46,236 bases of DNA from a bacterium UBP15_UBA6099 (GTDB taxonomy: Bacteria > UBP15 > UBA6099): NCBI GenBank assembly GCA_002435745.1, contig DIWT01000028.1, forward strand, positions 1,081-47,316, read 5' to 3'. The position numbers and the translations under genes were made by a program. The first letter of the stretch is position 1, and each line of letters starts with the position of its first letter. The notes beneath the pieces were generated by a model. That model was not told the DNA's origin. It saw only the letters and a program-made list of their open reading frames with translations, and searched no databases. This document shows, piece by piece, positions 1-8,401 of the stretch.

Positions 1-23
1 GCTTTCATTTAGTTCTTCGTATA

Positions 24-1508
24 TCAGGGAGCCCATGCGGGCATACGGTCGTCGATTCTGTTGTTGGTCACGTTCGTCAGGCCCGTTCCGTCTATCTTTA
101 CTGTGAAGATATCATCGTCGATAGTAAGGTCGGATTGGAACGCCACATAAGCTCCGGACGGCGAAAAAACGGGATACAGGTCGTTGCCTCCGGTGTCTAT
201 CAGAAGAGAGGCAAGCCCTGTGTCCAAGTCATGAAGGTAAAGGTCGTATTCTTCGGTTTCGTCGTTATATCTGGAGAATACCACTAGTTTGCCGCTTGGG
301 CTTACGCTGCAGTGGCGGTCCATCGAGCCTGAGAACAGCAGCGTTTTCGCTCCTGTCGTCAGGTCTAGCTCGTACAGGTTGGATGATTCGGGGAATTCGT
401 ATTCCATGTATGCCGTGTCGAGAATGCCCTGAGCGTAATAGATGAAATCGCTCCCGACTGGGGAGAAGCATGGAAATCGAGCCGGGTCGTCGTCGTCCGT
501 GTGCTGAACCACGTTAGAGCCGTCGATGTCCGCCGTAAAAATGTCGTATTTTTTGAAGTTGAAAGTGTTGATGAAGTTGTAGCCCATGCCGATGCGGGTT
601 GTGCCGTTTAGAGAGCCGTCTAGAGTTATCGGGCCGAATGTTTCCGGATGCGGATTCTGGAGCCACTGCCAAGTGAAAGTGATGCTGCCCGCTCCGGGAG
701 GCAAGTATGTGTGATCGGTCACGCTGATGTTTACTCTGTTCACCTCGTCGATGGCGACGCAGTAGGTTTTTCCTTCGGGGAATTCCGTTTGCGCCGAGTT
801 ATAGAACGTGGCGAAGCGGAGAAGCTCGCTGAACTCGCTTATGTCGCATTGCGAGCAGGATTTGGAGCACAGGCCGAGCGTGCCCGATTTCGAATAGAGC
901 CATTCGCCGCCGCCCGTCAGTCCGATATTTGCGTTTTGTTCGGGCAGTTCTATATCGTCGCTTGTCACGAACGCGCGCGAAGGATGGATGACCGCCGTGA
1001 CTTCCCGTTCCTCATAGCCTGAGAAAGCGATCTTCGTTCCGTCCCAAGACACCCTCGGCGTCTCAAGATTGATAGTCGAATTGCGGATCAGCGGCGTGGG
1101 AAGCATGCCGTCGATTCTGCTGGTCATTATGTCCGTGGTCGTGGAATACCAGTCGGAGGCAAAATAAATCTGAAGTCCGTTCTGAGAAACCGCCGGGGAG
1201 GTAAAAATGAACGAGCGCGACTCGGACGGCGAGGTTGTGATAGTGAGTTTGTTCGCCCCGGAAGGGTCCATGCTCAAGAGCGTTCCGTCGGGAGCGCTCG
1301 ACGGGAAGCTCTTGTAGACGATTCTATTGGGATGTCCCGCCGGCATAGGGATGATAGGATTGTCGGACTTGCCGCTTTTGGCAATAACGAGCGCGGCTCC
1401 CGCCGCCCCGCCGCCGCCGCACCCGGCAATCAACGCCGCGCACGCCGATAGTATCGCCATTATCGCTGTCAGTTTGATAAGTTTCACTGGTTTTTCCCAT
1501 TTCCTCAC
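24..1508 (-). CDS. Exported lipoprotein with PD40/TolB-like beta-propeller repeats
   Basis: The 494-aa product starts with a basic, hydrophobic signal ending in a lipobox (LIAGC, lipidated Cys about residue 30) followed by a Gly-rich stretch, so it should be a membrane-anchored lipoprotein. Five or more PD40-type repeats are visible, with cores such as FSPVGSDFIYYA, VSPSGKLVVFSRY and FSPSGAYVAFQSD, as in TolB-like propellers. A Cys cluster (CSKSCSQC) sits between the repeat groups. The start is a GTG with no clear ribosome site, so the N-terminus is uncertain, although the signal peptide supports it. It is the last gene of a minus-strand run with PHP and pseudopilin genes. The precise role is unknown; PD40 propellers usually mediate protein or glycan contacts in the periplasm. 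Confidence 0.75.
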   Translation of the reverse strand: MRKWEKPVKLIKLTAIMAILSACAALIAGCGGGGAAGAALVIAKSGKSDNPIIPMPAGHPNRIVYKSFPSSAPDGTLLSMDPSGANKLTITTSPSESRSFIFTSPAVSQNGLQIYFASDWYSTTTDIMTSRIDGMLPTPLIRNSTINLETPRVSWDGTKIAFSGYEEREVTAVIHPSRAFVTSDDIELPEQNANIGLTGGGEWLYSKSGTLGLCSKSCSQCDISEFSELLRFATFYNSAQTEFPEGKTYCVAIDEVNRVNISVTDHTYLPPGAGSITFTWQWLQNPHPETFGPITLDGSLNGTTRIGMGYNFINTFNFKKYDIFTADIDGSNVVQHTDDDDPARFPCFSPVGSDFIYYAQGILDTAYMEYEFPESSNLYELDLTTGAKTLLFSGSMDRHCSVSPSGKLVVFSRYNDETEEYDLYLHDLDTGLASLLIDTGGNDLYPVFSPSGAYVAFQSDLTIDDDIFTVKIDGTGLTNVTNNRIDDRMPAWAP

Positions 1509-1642
1509 AATTATTCAGTGTTCACAATATATCATAAACGCGAAAAAGTGAAGAAAAATTTTTATCAGGCAAATCTGTTGTCAATTCGGAAGTCTGCCGC
1601 TTGCTCTTGATATATCCGTGTTTCTACGGCGGAAAATCCCGG

Positions 1643-2710
1643 TTAAAGCCCCGCTTCGCTTCTCAGCCATATAGGAGCCGACATGATATATCTGTCATTG
1701 TCGAATACGGCGAACACTACGAACCAGAGGGTTTTGCCGGGAGCGGCCGCGCGGGACGCAGAAACCTTGAATTCGGCGGAGCCGGGCGTCCATTTCTCCA
1801 GCGTCTCTCCTCCGTTCCCTATCAGGCTGACCGTCGATATCTTAGCCCCGCCGCCGTGGGCGACGTCTATTTCGAGGGTCGCCGATTCGGCTGTCAGCCG
1901 CGCGCCCATCGGCTGCCCGTTCCCGGTCAGCATTATCTTCGACGCGCGATCGTTCGTCGCGAAGAACCTCCGCGCCCGGAACGCCTCGATAATCGACTCC
2001 CGCGTCAGTTCCTCCGCGTAAACCCCGGTGAAGTTCCCGTTGGGATGGGTTCCCCAGTTCCGGCTGTGGTTGTCCTGATGGCCGGAGGGCGCGAGCCACC
2101 ATCCGGCGTCCAGCGACTTGTAAAAATATGGAATGTCTCTCTCTCTCGTCACCGCGCAGAAGAAGACCTGTCTTGCGATTGCCGGAACCATCTCGAAGTT
2201 GTTGAACCGAAACCCGTCCGGTTCCGCCGGATGGTTGAATCCCATCATCGCGTCGGGATTGTCGTATATCCATTTGTAAAACTGCTTGAGTCTGTATGTT
2301 TTGTTTACGGACGGGATGGATTTGGCGTTGAGGACGTTTATGTGGCCCTGAGAAACGTCGGTGGCCCATTCGAAACCCGCGAAGGCGGCGAATTTGCCGG
2401 GGTCGTCTTTTTTGTCGGCGACTTTCATCGTGTGCTCGAACTCGTCCACAGGGGCCGCGCCTTCAGGCAGGTCCTGCCGCTTGTCGAGTTGCTCTAGGTG
2501 GTCGGACACCGTCCAGAAATCCGCCTTGCCGGTTGTTCGCGCGTAGTCGAACGCTTCCTCAGGAATCCCCTCGCCGTCGGAGAAGCTCGTGTGCGAATGG
2601 ATGTCTCCGTAATACAGGTTAAACGCCCCTGCGGGAGCGGCGCCGAAGATCGTCAGAGCCGCGAGAGCCGCCGCGAATAAGGCCGCCGCGCGCGATTTGT
2701 TTGTTTTCAT
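1643..2710 (-). CDS. Exported PHP-domain metal-dependent phosphoesterase-like protein
   Basis: This 355-aa protein has a cleavable signal peptide (about residues 1-29, ending APAGAF). It then opens with the PHP metal-binding motif YYGDIHSHTSFSDG. Further candidate metal ligands are VSDHLEQ, FNHPAEPDG and SGHQDNHSRNWGT. The layout resembles exported PHP/DUF3604-type proteins, which are predicted phosphoesterases with poorly known substrates. The ATG is preceded by GGGAG at good spacing. It follows the pilX-like gene by 38 bp on the same strand and may be co-transcribed with the pseudopilins, though nothing in its sequence ties it to pilus assembly. The fold is fairly sure and the substrate is not. 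Confidence 0.72.
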   Translation of the reverse strand: MKTNKSRAAALFAAALAALTIFGAAPAGAFNLYYGDIHSHTSFSDGEGIPEEAFDYARTTGKADFWTVSDHLEQLDKRQDLPEGAAPVDEFEHTMKVADKKDDPGKFAAFAGFEWATDVSQGHINVLNAKSIPSVNKTYRLKQFYKWIYDNPDAMMGFNHPAEPDGFRFNNFEMVPAIARQVFFCAVTRERDIPYFYKSLDAGWWLAPSGHQDNHSRNWGTHPNGNFTGVYAEELTRESIIEAFRARRFFATNDRASKIMLTGNGQPMGARLTAESATLEIDVAHGGGAKISTVSLIGNGGETLEKWTPGSAEFKVSASRAAAPGKTLWFVVFAVFDNDRYIMSAPIWLRSEAGL

Positions 2711-2748
2711 GTTGTTCTCCCTTTGATGAGCCGACGCCCGCGCTTCCG

Positions 2749-3282
2749 CTACAGTTCCCGCCAGCGGCGTATCTCAACGCTGTCTATGTACGCCCCCTCG
2801 GAAGGGCGGTGGATGTCGGCGCGCACGCGCCGGGTGAAACGAGTGGTCCGCCCGGTCGAAATCACGTGAATCAGGTTGTAGTACGGGCTGTCCGGGCTGC
2901 CGTTCGCGTTCAGGTCTCTCGTGCAGGCCTTGCTGTTGTAATATCTGACCTGATAAGTCCAAGTCGAGTTGCCGAAGCCGCCGCCGGACGTGCACGGCAG
3001 TTGCGGAAACGTCACATCAGCCGCGAAGTTCAGCGGAGGCACGTTGTTGTTGAACCTGTGCAGGTTAAGAAAATACTCTATCCCCGCCTCCGCGCAGTAG
3101 TATGCCTGCATGTCCTCTATCTGATTCGTCACGTCTTCGAGGTCGGACAGGCGGAGCATCTCGACCGTTATCATAAGCGCGGCGAGAAAGAAAATGATGA
3201 ACATCGTCATCAGGATGACCGAGCCGGACTGGCCGTCGCGGGGCGATGTCCGGGTCGTTCTTAAAAGTTGTTCATCACCCAT
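2749..3282 (-). CDS. PilX/GspK-like pseudopilin
   Basis: I start this at the ATG giving MGDEQLL, which has a GAGG site about 7 bp upstream; the 177-aa product overlaps the 3' end of the preceding gene by 22 bp. A prepilin-type leader ends at Gly (GQSG), followed by a hydrophobic helix (SVILMTMFIIFFLAALMI). The Glu normally at mature position 5 is absent, as is typical of PilX and GspK minor pilins. The motif YYCAEAGIEYFLN just after the helix is also characteristic of PilX-type proteins. It probably acts as a tip or minor subunit in a type IV pilus or type II secretion pseudopilus. It is the last pseudopilin gene of the H-I-J-X order described here. Confidence 0.75.
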   Translation of the reverse strand: MGDEQLLRTTRTSPRDGQSGSVILMTMFIIFFLAALMITVEMLRLSDLEDVTNQIEDMQAYYCAEAGIEYFLNLHRFNNNVPPLNFAADVTFPQLPCTSGGGFGNSTWTYQVRYYNSKACTRDLNANGSPDSPYYNLIHVISTGRTTRFTRRVRADIHRPSEGAYIDSVEIRRWREL

Positions 3283-4151
3283 ATCTTGTCCTCGTAAACG
3301 CACGTCTCGCCCGTGTTATCGGTGATAGTCAGTTTCACCGTGTTGTTCGAGCCGGGGTAGGGGGACGCCTGAATCCCGTCCGCCACCGTGTTGGCGCATG
3401 CCCACCAGAAGTCGCGGGCGGTGTTCTGGGCGAGGTTCTTCGGCGGGGCCATCGAGCCTTTTTTCCAAGTTATCTCCAGCGTCTGCTTTGTTATATTCGA
3501 CGGATCCACCCGGTCGCAGTATATTTTTCCGCAGATGTCGTCCGAGCTTTTCGAACTGTACACGGCGGTGTCCGTCGCGAAGGCGCTCGTCAGCGACAGC
3601 ATCCAGCCCTCCCGGTTGGAGCGTATCTGGGAGAAGGAGCGGAACGTCATCGGGTTCAGGTTGAGCGCGCCCTTGCCTTCGTCTAGTATGCGGCGCTCGT
3701 CGGACACCGCGAACACGAACTTCAGCGCGTTCACTTTTCTGAAGTCGGCCGTCCCGGTCGTGAGGCGGCGCGTGTAAGTCAGGTATTCGAACGAGTCCAT
3801 CGGAGCCGCTATCGAGTCGGTGGCGGAGCCGATGTTGACGAACTGGAAGTCGTTCGCCGCCGAGTCGAAGTAGAACCTGTGGGGGGTGTCCGTAGCGCGG
3901 TCCGGGTAGAAGCCGAAGTAGTCGGGGTCCGACACGTCGGCCATGTCGTGCGCCTTCCGGGTTTCCCGGGTCAGCAGGTCCATCGCCGACCTGCCTATCT
4001 GCAGCAGTTCGACCCGCCTGTCCGCTGTGCGCCATGATTTGTACGTCGTCTCGATTATCCGGAAAAGAGCGAAGGCGAGAATCGCCATTATCGTTACCAC
4101 TACGATAAGCTCTATCAGAGTCACGCCTTTTTGTCTGTCGGAATCGCCCAT
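3261..4151 (-). CDS. GspJ/PilW-like pseudopilin
   Basis: The 296-aa protein has a short basic leader and a canonical prepilin peptidase site, KG followed by VTLIELIVVVTIMAILAF, with Glu at mature position 5. A long C-terminal region with several aromatic residues and a few Cys follows, as in PilW/GspJ minor pilins. It begins 6 bp after the GspI-like gene ends and overlaps the PilX-like gene, so the three are certainly one transcription unit. In the known systems I, J, K/X and H subunits form the priming tip complex of a pilus or pseudopilus. I cannot tell from this window whether the machine is a secretion system or a pilus, as no secretin or ATPase gene is present. Confidence 0.78.
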   Translation of the reverse strand: MGDSDRQKGVTLIELIVVVTIMAILAFALFRIIETTYKSWRTADRRVELLQIGRSAMDLLTRETRKAHDMADVSDPDYFGFYPDRATDTPHRFYFDSAANDFQFVNIGSATDSIAAPMDSFEYLTYTRRLTTGTADFRKVNALKFVFAVSDERRILDEGKGALNLNPMTFRSFSQIRSNREGWMLSLTSAFATDTAVYSSKSSDDICGKIYCDRVDPSNITKQTLEITWKKGSMAPPKNLAQNTARDFWWACANTVADGIQASPYPGSNNTVKLTITDNTGETCVYEDKIWVMNNF

Positions 4152-4157
4152 GCTCCG

Positions 4158-4640
4158 TCACCAGTCCGGCGGACGTTTTGATATCGTCGTTTCAAGAAAC
4201 ACGCTCGGCTCGTCCGCGTCGAGCGCGTTGTCCTCGTCCGTATCGTGCCACACTCTCACTCGCATAGCCCTTCGGTGTCCCGCTCCGCCGGTGTTGTAAT
4301 ACTGCACCGTGCATTTGAAGTCCTCGAAAGGGACCGGAAAAAGACACGGGTTGCCGACGGTGGTCGGGGTCGAGTCGAAGTTGGCCGTAAAGTCAGAAGA
4401 GCCCCCTTCCGGGCAGATCGGGCCTGCGGTAGTGTAACAAGCCGCCCGGATCCGCGTCTCCTCTATTTTCATCTGCGCAAGAAACGCCGCGTGCGTAAGC
4501 CTGAACTCGTTGTTCGACGCCTCAAGCGACGACGCCACCACTCTGGCCATAGGGTAAACCACAAGGCCCATCAGCACGACGACCACCACCACCTCTACGA
4601 TGGTGAAGCCTCTTGAACCGTTATGCCGCGTGTCGCGCAT
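4158..4640 (-). CDS. GspI/PilV-like pseudopilin
   Basis: The 160-aa product shows a classic type IV prepilin N-terminus: a polar leader ending in RG, then FTIVEVVVVVVLMGLVVYPM with Glu at mature position 5. The downstream ASSLEASNNEFRLTHAAFLAQMKIEE helix and short beta-rich tail fit GspI/PilV-type minor pilins. Its gene immediately precedes the GspJ-like gene (6 bp). Upstream on the minus strand come about 115 bp of intergenic DNA and then a truncated copy of a GspH-like 3' end, showing that a GspH gene once preceded it directly. The intact GspH gene is now about 5.1 kb away. Confidence 0.78.
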   Translation of the reverse strand: MRDTRHNGSRGFTIVEVVVVVVLMGLVVYPMARVVASSLEASNNEFRLTHAAFLAQMKIEETRIRAACYTTAGPICPEGGSSDFTANFDSTPTTVGNPCLFPVPFEDFKCTVQYYNTGGAGHRRAMRVRVWHDTDEDNALDADEPSVFLETTISKRPPDW

Positions 4641-4755
4641 TAGATGGATTTGCCCCCGGGACTAATATTGCGCGCAGGCGCGCAAAGCCCCATCAACTAT
4701 AGTTTATCCTTTTTTTGCGCTCCGGTGAAGCAAAGAAGGTTAAAAATGAAACGAA

Positions 4756-4866
4756 CGGCCAACGCTTACATCTCGGAGAGGGTGACTCTGCCTGTGGATC
4801 TGACGACGGAAACGCGCCATCTGTAAAGGCCTCCGGAGTCGGCCACGTCTATTGCCGCCGAGTCGG
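4756..4866. repeat. 111-bp direct repeat, left copy (orphan 3' end of the GspH-like gene)
   Basis: This 111-bp stretch is identical, base for base, to 9891-10001. There it forms the last 33 codons and stop of the GspH-like pseudopilin gene plus 10 bp beyond. The left copy has no gene body, so it is an orphan gene tail. Bases just outside differ on both sides (A at 4755 versus C at 9890; A at 4867 versus G at 10002). The two copies bracket exactly the aldehyde dehydrogenase/hydrogenase block. Confidence 0.95.
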
Positions 4867-4916
4867 ACAAGCGTGTTGTTGTCCCGACAGCTTCTCGTAG
4901 TTGTAAAAAAAACTGA

Positions 4917-4944
4917 TTGACAGCGACCCGTCAAACCATATAAT
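4917..4944 (+). promoter_or_regulatory. Consensus sigma-70-type promoter of the aldehyde dehydrogenase/hydrogenase cluster
   Basis: A perfect -35 box TTGACA (4917-4922) and a perfect -10 box TATAAT (4939-4944) are separated by 16 bp, about 60 bp upstream of the first start codon. It is the strongest-looking promoter I saw in the window. A perfect inverted repeat lies immediately downstream, over the expected transcription start. Confidence 0.8.
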
Positions 4945-4948
4945 AGAA

Positions 4949-4974
4949 GCGTTATGTTTAGGCAAACATAACGC
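4949..4974. promoter_or_regulatory. Perfect 11-bp inverted repeat, probable repressor operator
   Basis: Left arm GCGTTATGTTT (4949-4959) and right arm AAACATAACGC (4964-4974) are exact reverse complements around a 4-bp centre AGGC. The repeat starts 4 bp after the -10 box, so a bound protein would block the start site. The shape suits a dimeric repressor such as a TetR-, MarR- or DtxR-type protein. It does not match the Rex or FNR consensus. No dedicated regulator gene lies inside the island. Confidence 0.7.
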
Positions 4975-5003
4975 ATTGCTATGATACCGGCGAGGGAGGG
5001 TTT

Positions 5004-6572
5004 ATGTCGCAAGCGGTTGCTAGGGAAGAGGGATTAATCAGGGCTGTGAACCCGGCCACTTTGGAGATTATCAAAGAGATTCCGGCAATATCCGCGGATG
5101 GCGTCCGGGATGCGGTCGAAAAGGCTCGTGATGCTCAGAAGAAATGGGCGTCAGCGGTTTGGTCTGAAAAAATGGCGTGTTTTTCCAGAATCAGAGACGT
5201 GATTGTCAAAGACATGGACAAAGTTGCCGCGGTAATAACCGCTGACAACGGCAAGACACGAGTGGAATCTGTGAATTCGGAAATATTTCCTGTTCTCGAC
5301 ATGTTGCGATTCTGTATGAAAGAAGCGCCGAAGATTCTCAAGGAAGAGAGACTGGATCACCCGCTGTTCGGAATACTTGGGATAAAAAGCTCCGTAATCT
5401 ACGAGCCTCTTGGTGTGATTGGAATAATCGCGCCGTGGAATTTTCCATTTTGCATTCCGATGACTCAGATCCTGATGGCTATAGCGGCTGGAAACACAGT
5501 GGTGTTCAAACCGGCGGCTCTCACCGCGGTGGTGGGAGAGTTGATAGAAAGCATATTTAAAAAAGCCAAGCTGGCGGAAGGCGTGGTAAACGTCGCTCAA
5601 GGCAGCGGTAGCGTGGTGGGAAACGCCATCATGCGCGCCGGTGTAGACCGTCTGGCGTTTACCGGAAGCGTGCCGGTGGGAAAGGCGCTGATGAAGAAAG
5701 CGGCGGAAATGTTGATGCCGATAACGCTTGAACTTGGAGGAAAGGACCCGTTCATAGTTCTTGATGACGCCGATCTTGAGCGAGCGTCTTCGGGAGCGGT
5801 ATGGGGCGCGTTCGTGAACGCCGGACAGGTATGCGCCTCGGTGGAAAGAGTGTACGCGCATAAGAAGATCGCAGCGCGATTTATTGAGATGGTGGTCGAA
5901 AAGACGAAACGGCTGAGGGTCGGAAACGGCATGGATTTTTCTACCGACATGGGGCCTCTGATAGACAAAAGCCAAGTGTGTCTGGTCGAGGCGCACGTGG
6001 AAGACGCTATGAGAAAAGGCGCGCGCGTTCTTGCTGGCGGCAGGCGCGCGGAGAACCTGAAGGGGCATTTTTTCGAACCTACGGTTATCGTCGACGTGAA
6101 CCACGACATGGAGTGCATGACTGAAGAAACATTTGGGCCGACAATGCCGATAATGACCTACTCAGATATTGATGAGGCCGTTTATTTGGCAAACGATAGC
6201 CGGTTCGCGCTGACAGCCAGCGTATGGTCTCGCGACGAGAATAAAGCCAAGGACATCTGTCGGAAGCTGACGACTGGATGCGTGACAGTGAACGACTGTG
6301 AATACACATACGGATTTGCTGTTTGCCCTTGGGGCGGCCCGAAAGAGAGCGGCCTTGGCAGGACTCATTCCGCTCACGGCTTCCGCGAATTCACAAACAT
6401 GAAAAACCTGTGCGTGACCACTCCGAGACTTAAAAAAAACCTTTGGTGGCATCCTTATTCAGAACACAGGTACGAGCAGATGAAGGCGTTTGCGACCGGC
6501 GTTTACGGAAAAGGCATTGCGGCGAAATGCGCGCTGGCGTCCAGCGCCGTAAAATCGATTCTGACACAGTAG
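5004..6572 (+). CDS. Aldehyde dehydrogenase (ALDH superfamily), first gene of the hydrogenase island
   Basis: The 522-aa protein is a full-length NAD(P)-dependent aldehyde dehydrogenase, probably cytoplasmic. It shows the cofactor region IAPWNFPF...VFKPAA with the conserved Lys, the Rossmann motif FTGSVPVG, the general-base Glu in LELGGKDPF (about residue 245) and the nucleophile Cys in GQVCASVERVY (about residue 277). A C-terminal extension of about 40 residues beyond the usual ALDH core (around WHPYSEHRYEQM) is unusual. The ATG has a GAGGGAGGG ribosome site. It opens a four-gene plus-strand cluster with the [FeFe] hydrogenase under a consensus promoter and operator. The substrate aldehyde cannot be read from the sequence. 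Confidence 0.9.
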   Translation: MSQAVAREEGLIRAVNPATLEIIKEIPAISADGVRDAVEKARDAQKKWASAVWSEKMACFSRIRDVIVKDMDKVAAVITADNGKTRVESVNSEIFPVLDMLRFCMKEAPKILKEERLDHPLFGILGIKSSVIYEPLGVIGIIAPWNFPFCIPMTQILMAIAAGNTVVFKPAALTAVVGELIESIFKKAKLAEGVVNVAQGSGSVVGNAIMRAGVDRLAFTGSVPVGKALMKKAAEMLMPITLELGGKDPFIVLDDADLERASSGAVWGAFVNAGQVCASVERVYAHKKIAARFIEMVVEKTKRLRVGNGMDFSTDMGPLIDKSQVCLVEAHVEDAMRKGARVLAGGRRAENLKGHFFEPTVIVDVNHDMECMTEETFGPTMPIMTYSDIDEAVYLANDSRFALTASVWSRDENKAKDICRKLTTGCVTVNDCEYTYGFAVCPWGGPKESGLGRTHSAHGFREFTNMKNLCVTTPRLKKNLWWHPYSEHRYEQMKAFATGVYGKGIAAKCALASSAVKSILTQ

Positions 6573-6631
6573 CCCCACACGAGGAAAAATTCGGGAAGTT
6601 TCACAACGACGGAAAAAACAAGGAGGAATAT

Positions 6632-7885
6632 ATGAGCAGAACGATGATGGAGAAGATTTATTACGAGGCGGACTGCCCGGCGACAGGAACAGATCCCGAC
6701 AGCATCGACTTCGTCAGGATCGACGAGGAGAAGTGCGTCGGTTGCGATGTCTGCCAGCAATACTGTCCGACGGGCGCTGTTTTCGGCGAGTCTGGAGAGC
6801 CGCACAAGATAGCGCACAAGGAGTTATGCCTGAACTGCGGGCAATGCTTGGCTCACTGCCCGATGGGGGCCGTTTACGAAACTAGGTCGTGGGTTTCGAA
6901 ACTCGGCGAAGTCCTGAAAGACAAGTCGATAGTAAAAGTGGCCATACCGGCTCCGGCGGTTCGTTACGCTCTCGGAGAGCCGTTCGGGATGCAGATCGGC
7001 TCCGATGCCACTGGCAAGATGCTGGCCGCTCTGAAGCTTTTGGGGTTCGACCATGTGTGGGACAATGAATTCGCGGCGGATCTTACGATATGGGAGGAAG
7101 GCAGCGAATTTCTTGGGCGGGTCGCGGGAAAAGCCGGAGCGTCCCTGCCTCAATTCACTTCTTGCTGTCCGGGCTGGCAGAAATACGTTGAGAGTTTTTA
7201 TCCCGAACTTCTCCCCAACATGTCTACGGCGAAGTCCCCGATCGGGATGTGCGGCGCCTTGGCGAAGACTTATGGCGCGGAATCCAGAGGGTACGATCCC
7301 GCAAAAATGTTCGTTGTGTCAATCATGCCGTGCGTCGCAAAAAAATATGAAGGCATGAGGCCGGAACTGAGAGCTTCCGGTCGCGCGGATATAGACGCGA
7401 CCATCGTAACGCGCGAACTGGCGCACATGATCAAGGAAGCGGGAATAGACTTTAAGAACTTGCCGGACGGGGAGCGGGACAGCCTGATGGGCGCTTCCAC
7501 CGGGGCCGCCACCATATTCGGCGTCACAGGAGGCGTTATGGAGGCCGCTTTAAGGTTCGCTTATGAAGCGGTCGAGAAAAAGAAACCCGCCTCATTGGAT
7601 TTCAAGGAAGTAAGAGGGATTAAGGGCGTGAAAGAGGCATCGGTGAAGCTCGGCGGAGCGGAGATCAAGGTGGCGGTCGTTCACGGCGCAAAACGCTTCA
7701 AAGCCGTCTGCGAATCAGTAAAAGCCGGGACTGCTCCTTGGCATTTCATCGAGTTCATGGCTTGTCCGGGCGGTTGCATGATGGGCGGAGGTCAGCCGGT
7801 GTTGCCTGATGTTCAAATGGTTGAAGGCGCTAAGCGGGAGCGGTTCCTCGCCCAGTTGGGCGCCCGGATGGCAAAGAAAGCATAA
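6632..7885 (+). CDS. hydA: [FeFe] hydrogenase large (catalytic) subunit
   Basis: The ATG has an AGGAGG site 6 bp upstream and gives 417 aa. Two 4Fe-4S ferredoxin motifs come first (C35-C38-C41-C45 and C66-C69-C72-C76). The three H-cluster motifs follow: TSCCPGW (about residue 176), MPCVAKKYE (about 233) and FMACPGGCMMGGG (about 376). This is the short, two-cluster layout of Desulfovibrio-type HydA, which catalyses reversible H2 oxidation or evolution. It has no signal peptide and would be co-exported with the small subunit encoded 17 bp downstream. Maturases HydE, HydF and HydG are not in the window and must be encoded elsewhere. The flanking aldehyde dehydrogenases suggest a link with aldehyde oxidation, which is inference. 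Confidence 0.95.
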   Translation: MSRTMMEKIYYEADCPATGTDPDSIDFVRIDEEKCVGCDVCQQYCPTGAVFGESGEPHKIAHKELCLNCGQCLAHCPMGAVYETRSWVSKLGEVLKDKSIVKVAIPAPAVRYALGEPFGMQIGSDATGKMLAALKLLGFDHVWDNEFAADLTIWEEGSEFLGRVAGKAGASLPQFTSCCPGWQKYVESFYPELLPNMSTAKSPIGMCGALAKTYGAESRGYDPAKMFVVSIMPCVAKKYEGMRPELRASGRADIDATIVTRELAHMIKEAGIDFKNLPDGERDSLMGASTGAATIFGVTGGVMEAALRFAYEAVEKKKPASLDFKEVRGIKGVKEASVKLGGAEIKVAVVHGAKRFKAVCESVKAGTAPWHFIEFMACPGGCMMGGGQPVLPDVQMVEGAKRERFLAQLGARMAKKA

Positions 7886-7902
7886 AACCAAGGAGACAAG
7901 AC

Positions 7903-8280
7903 ATGGAACTATCGAACATAACTCGAAGAGATTTTCTCAAAGTTTGCGGAACCGCCGCCGGAGCCGCAATGATAGGTTTCAGCTTTCAATGTGTTCCTGC
8001 AGCTTACGCTGCGGAAAGCAGCTTCAAGGACTATATGAGCGCGCGCATTGCGGGCGTTTACGCCGCCGACGGCAGGTTCGGCGTCAGGTCGTCTATGGAC
8101 AACCTCCAAGTCGGCGCCCTCTACCGGGACTGGCTAGGGGAACCCGGCTCGCACAAAGCTCACGAGTTGTTGCACATGAAGTTCAAGGACAAGTCCGAGA
8201 ACGTCAGGCGTTTGGGAGCCGGAGCAGTGAATCCGAGAGCGGGAGAATTCGAAGGCGGCTCGTATCCTTTCGAGTCGTGA
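7903..8280 (+). CDS. hydB: [FeFe] hydrogenase small subunit with Tat signal
   Basis: The 125-aa protein has the expected size of a periplasmic [FeFe]-hydrogenase small subunit. It opens with a twin-arginine signal (TRRDFLKVCGTAAGAAMIGF) and continues with SFKDYMSARIAGVYAADGRF and DLQVGALYRDWLGEP-like sequence typical of this family (here NLQVGALYRDWLGEP). The ATG has an AAGGAG site. In the family, this subunit wraps around the catalytic subunit and its Tat signal carries both across the membrane. The large-subunit gene ends 17 bp upstream. A tatA gene is present at 17.3-17.6 kb. This implies a periplasmic enzyme, while the neighbouring aldehyde dehydrogenases look cytoplasmic. Confidence 0.9.
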   Translation: MELSNITRRDFLKVCGTAAGAAMIGFSFQCVPAAYAAESSFKDYMSARIAGVYAADGRFGVRSSMDNLQVGALYRDWLGEPGSHKAHELLHMKFKDKSENVRRLGAGAVNPRAGEFEGGSYPFES

Positions 8281-8401
8281 TTCCGGCTATTTTCTCGCGC
8301 TAGACAAATACATCCGAAGCCGTTATCGTCGCCGTTGCGGGCGGCCCGCGCGTTTTCCGAACAGCGATTAGGCGCGGCCCGGCTTGGAGGGGGTTGATGT
8401 T

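Noticed and set aside
4949..4974. The palindrome as a Rex or FNR site
   Set aside because: It lacks the TGTGAA/TTCACA or TTGAT/ATCAA halves; the regulator is left open.
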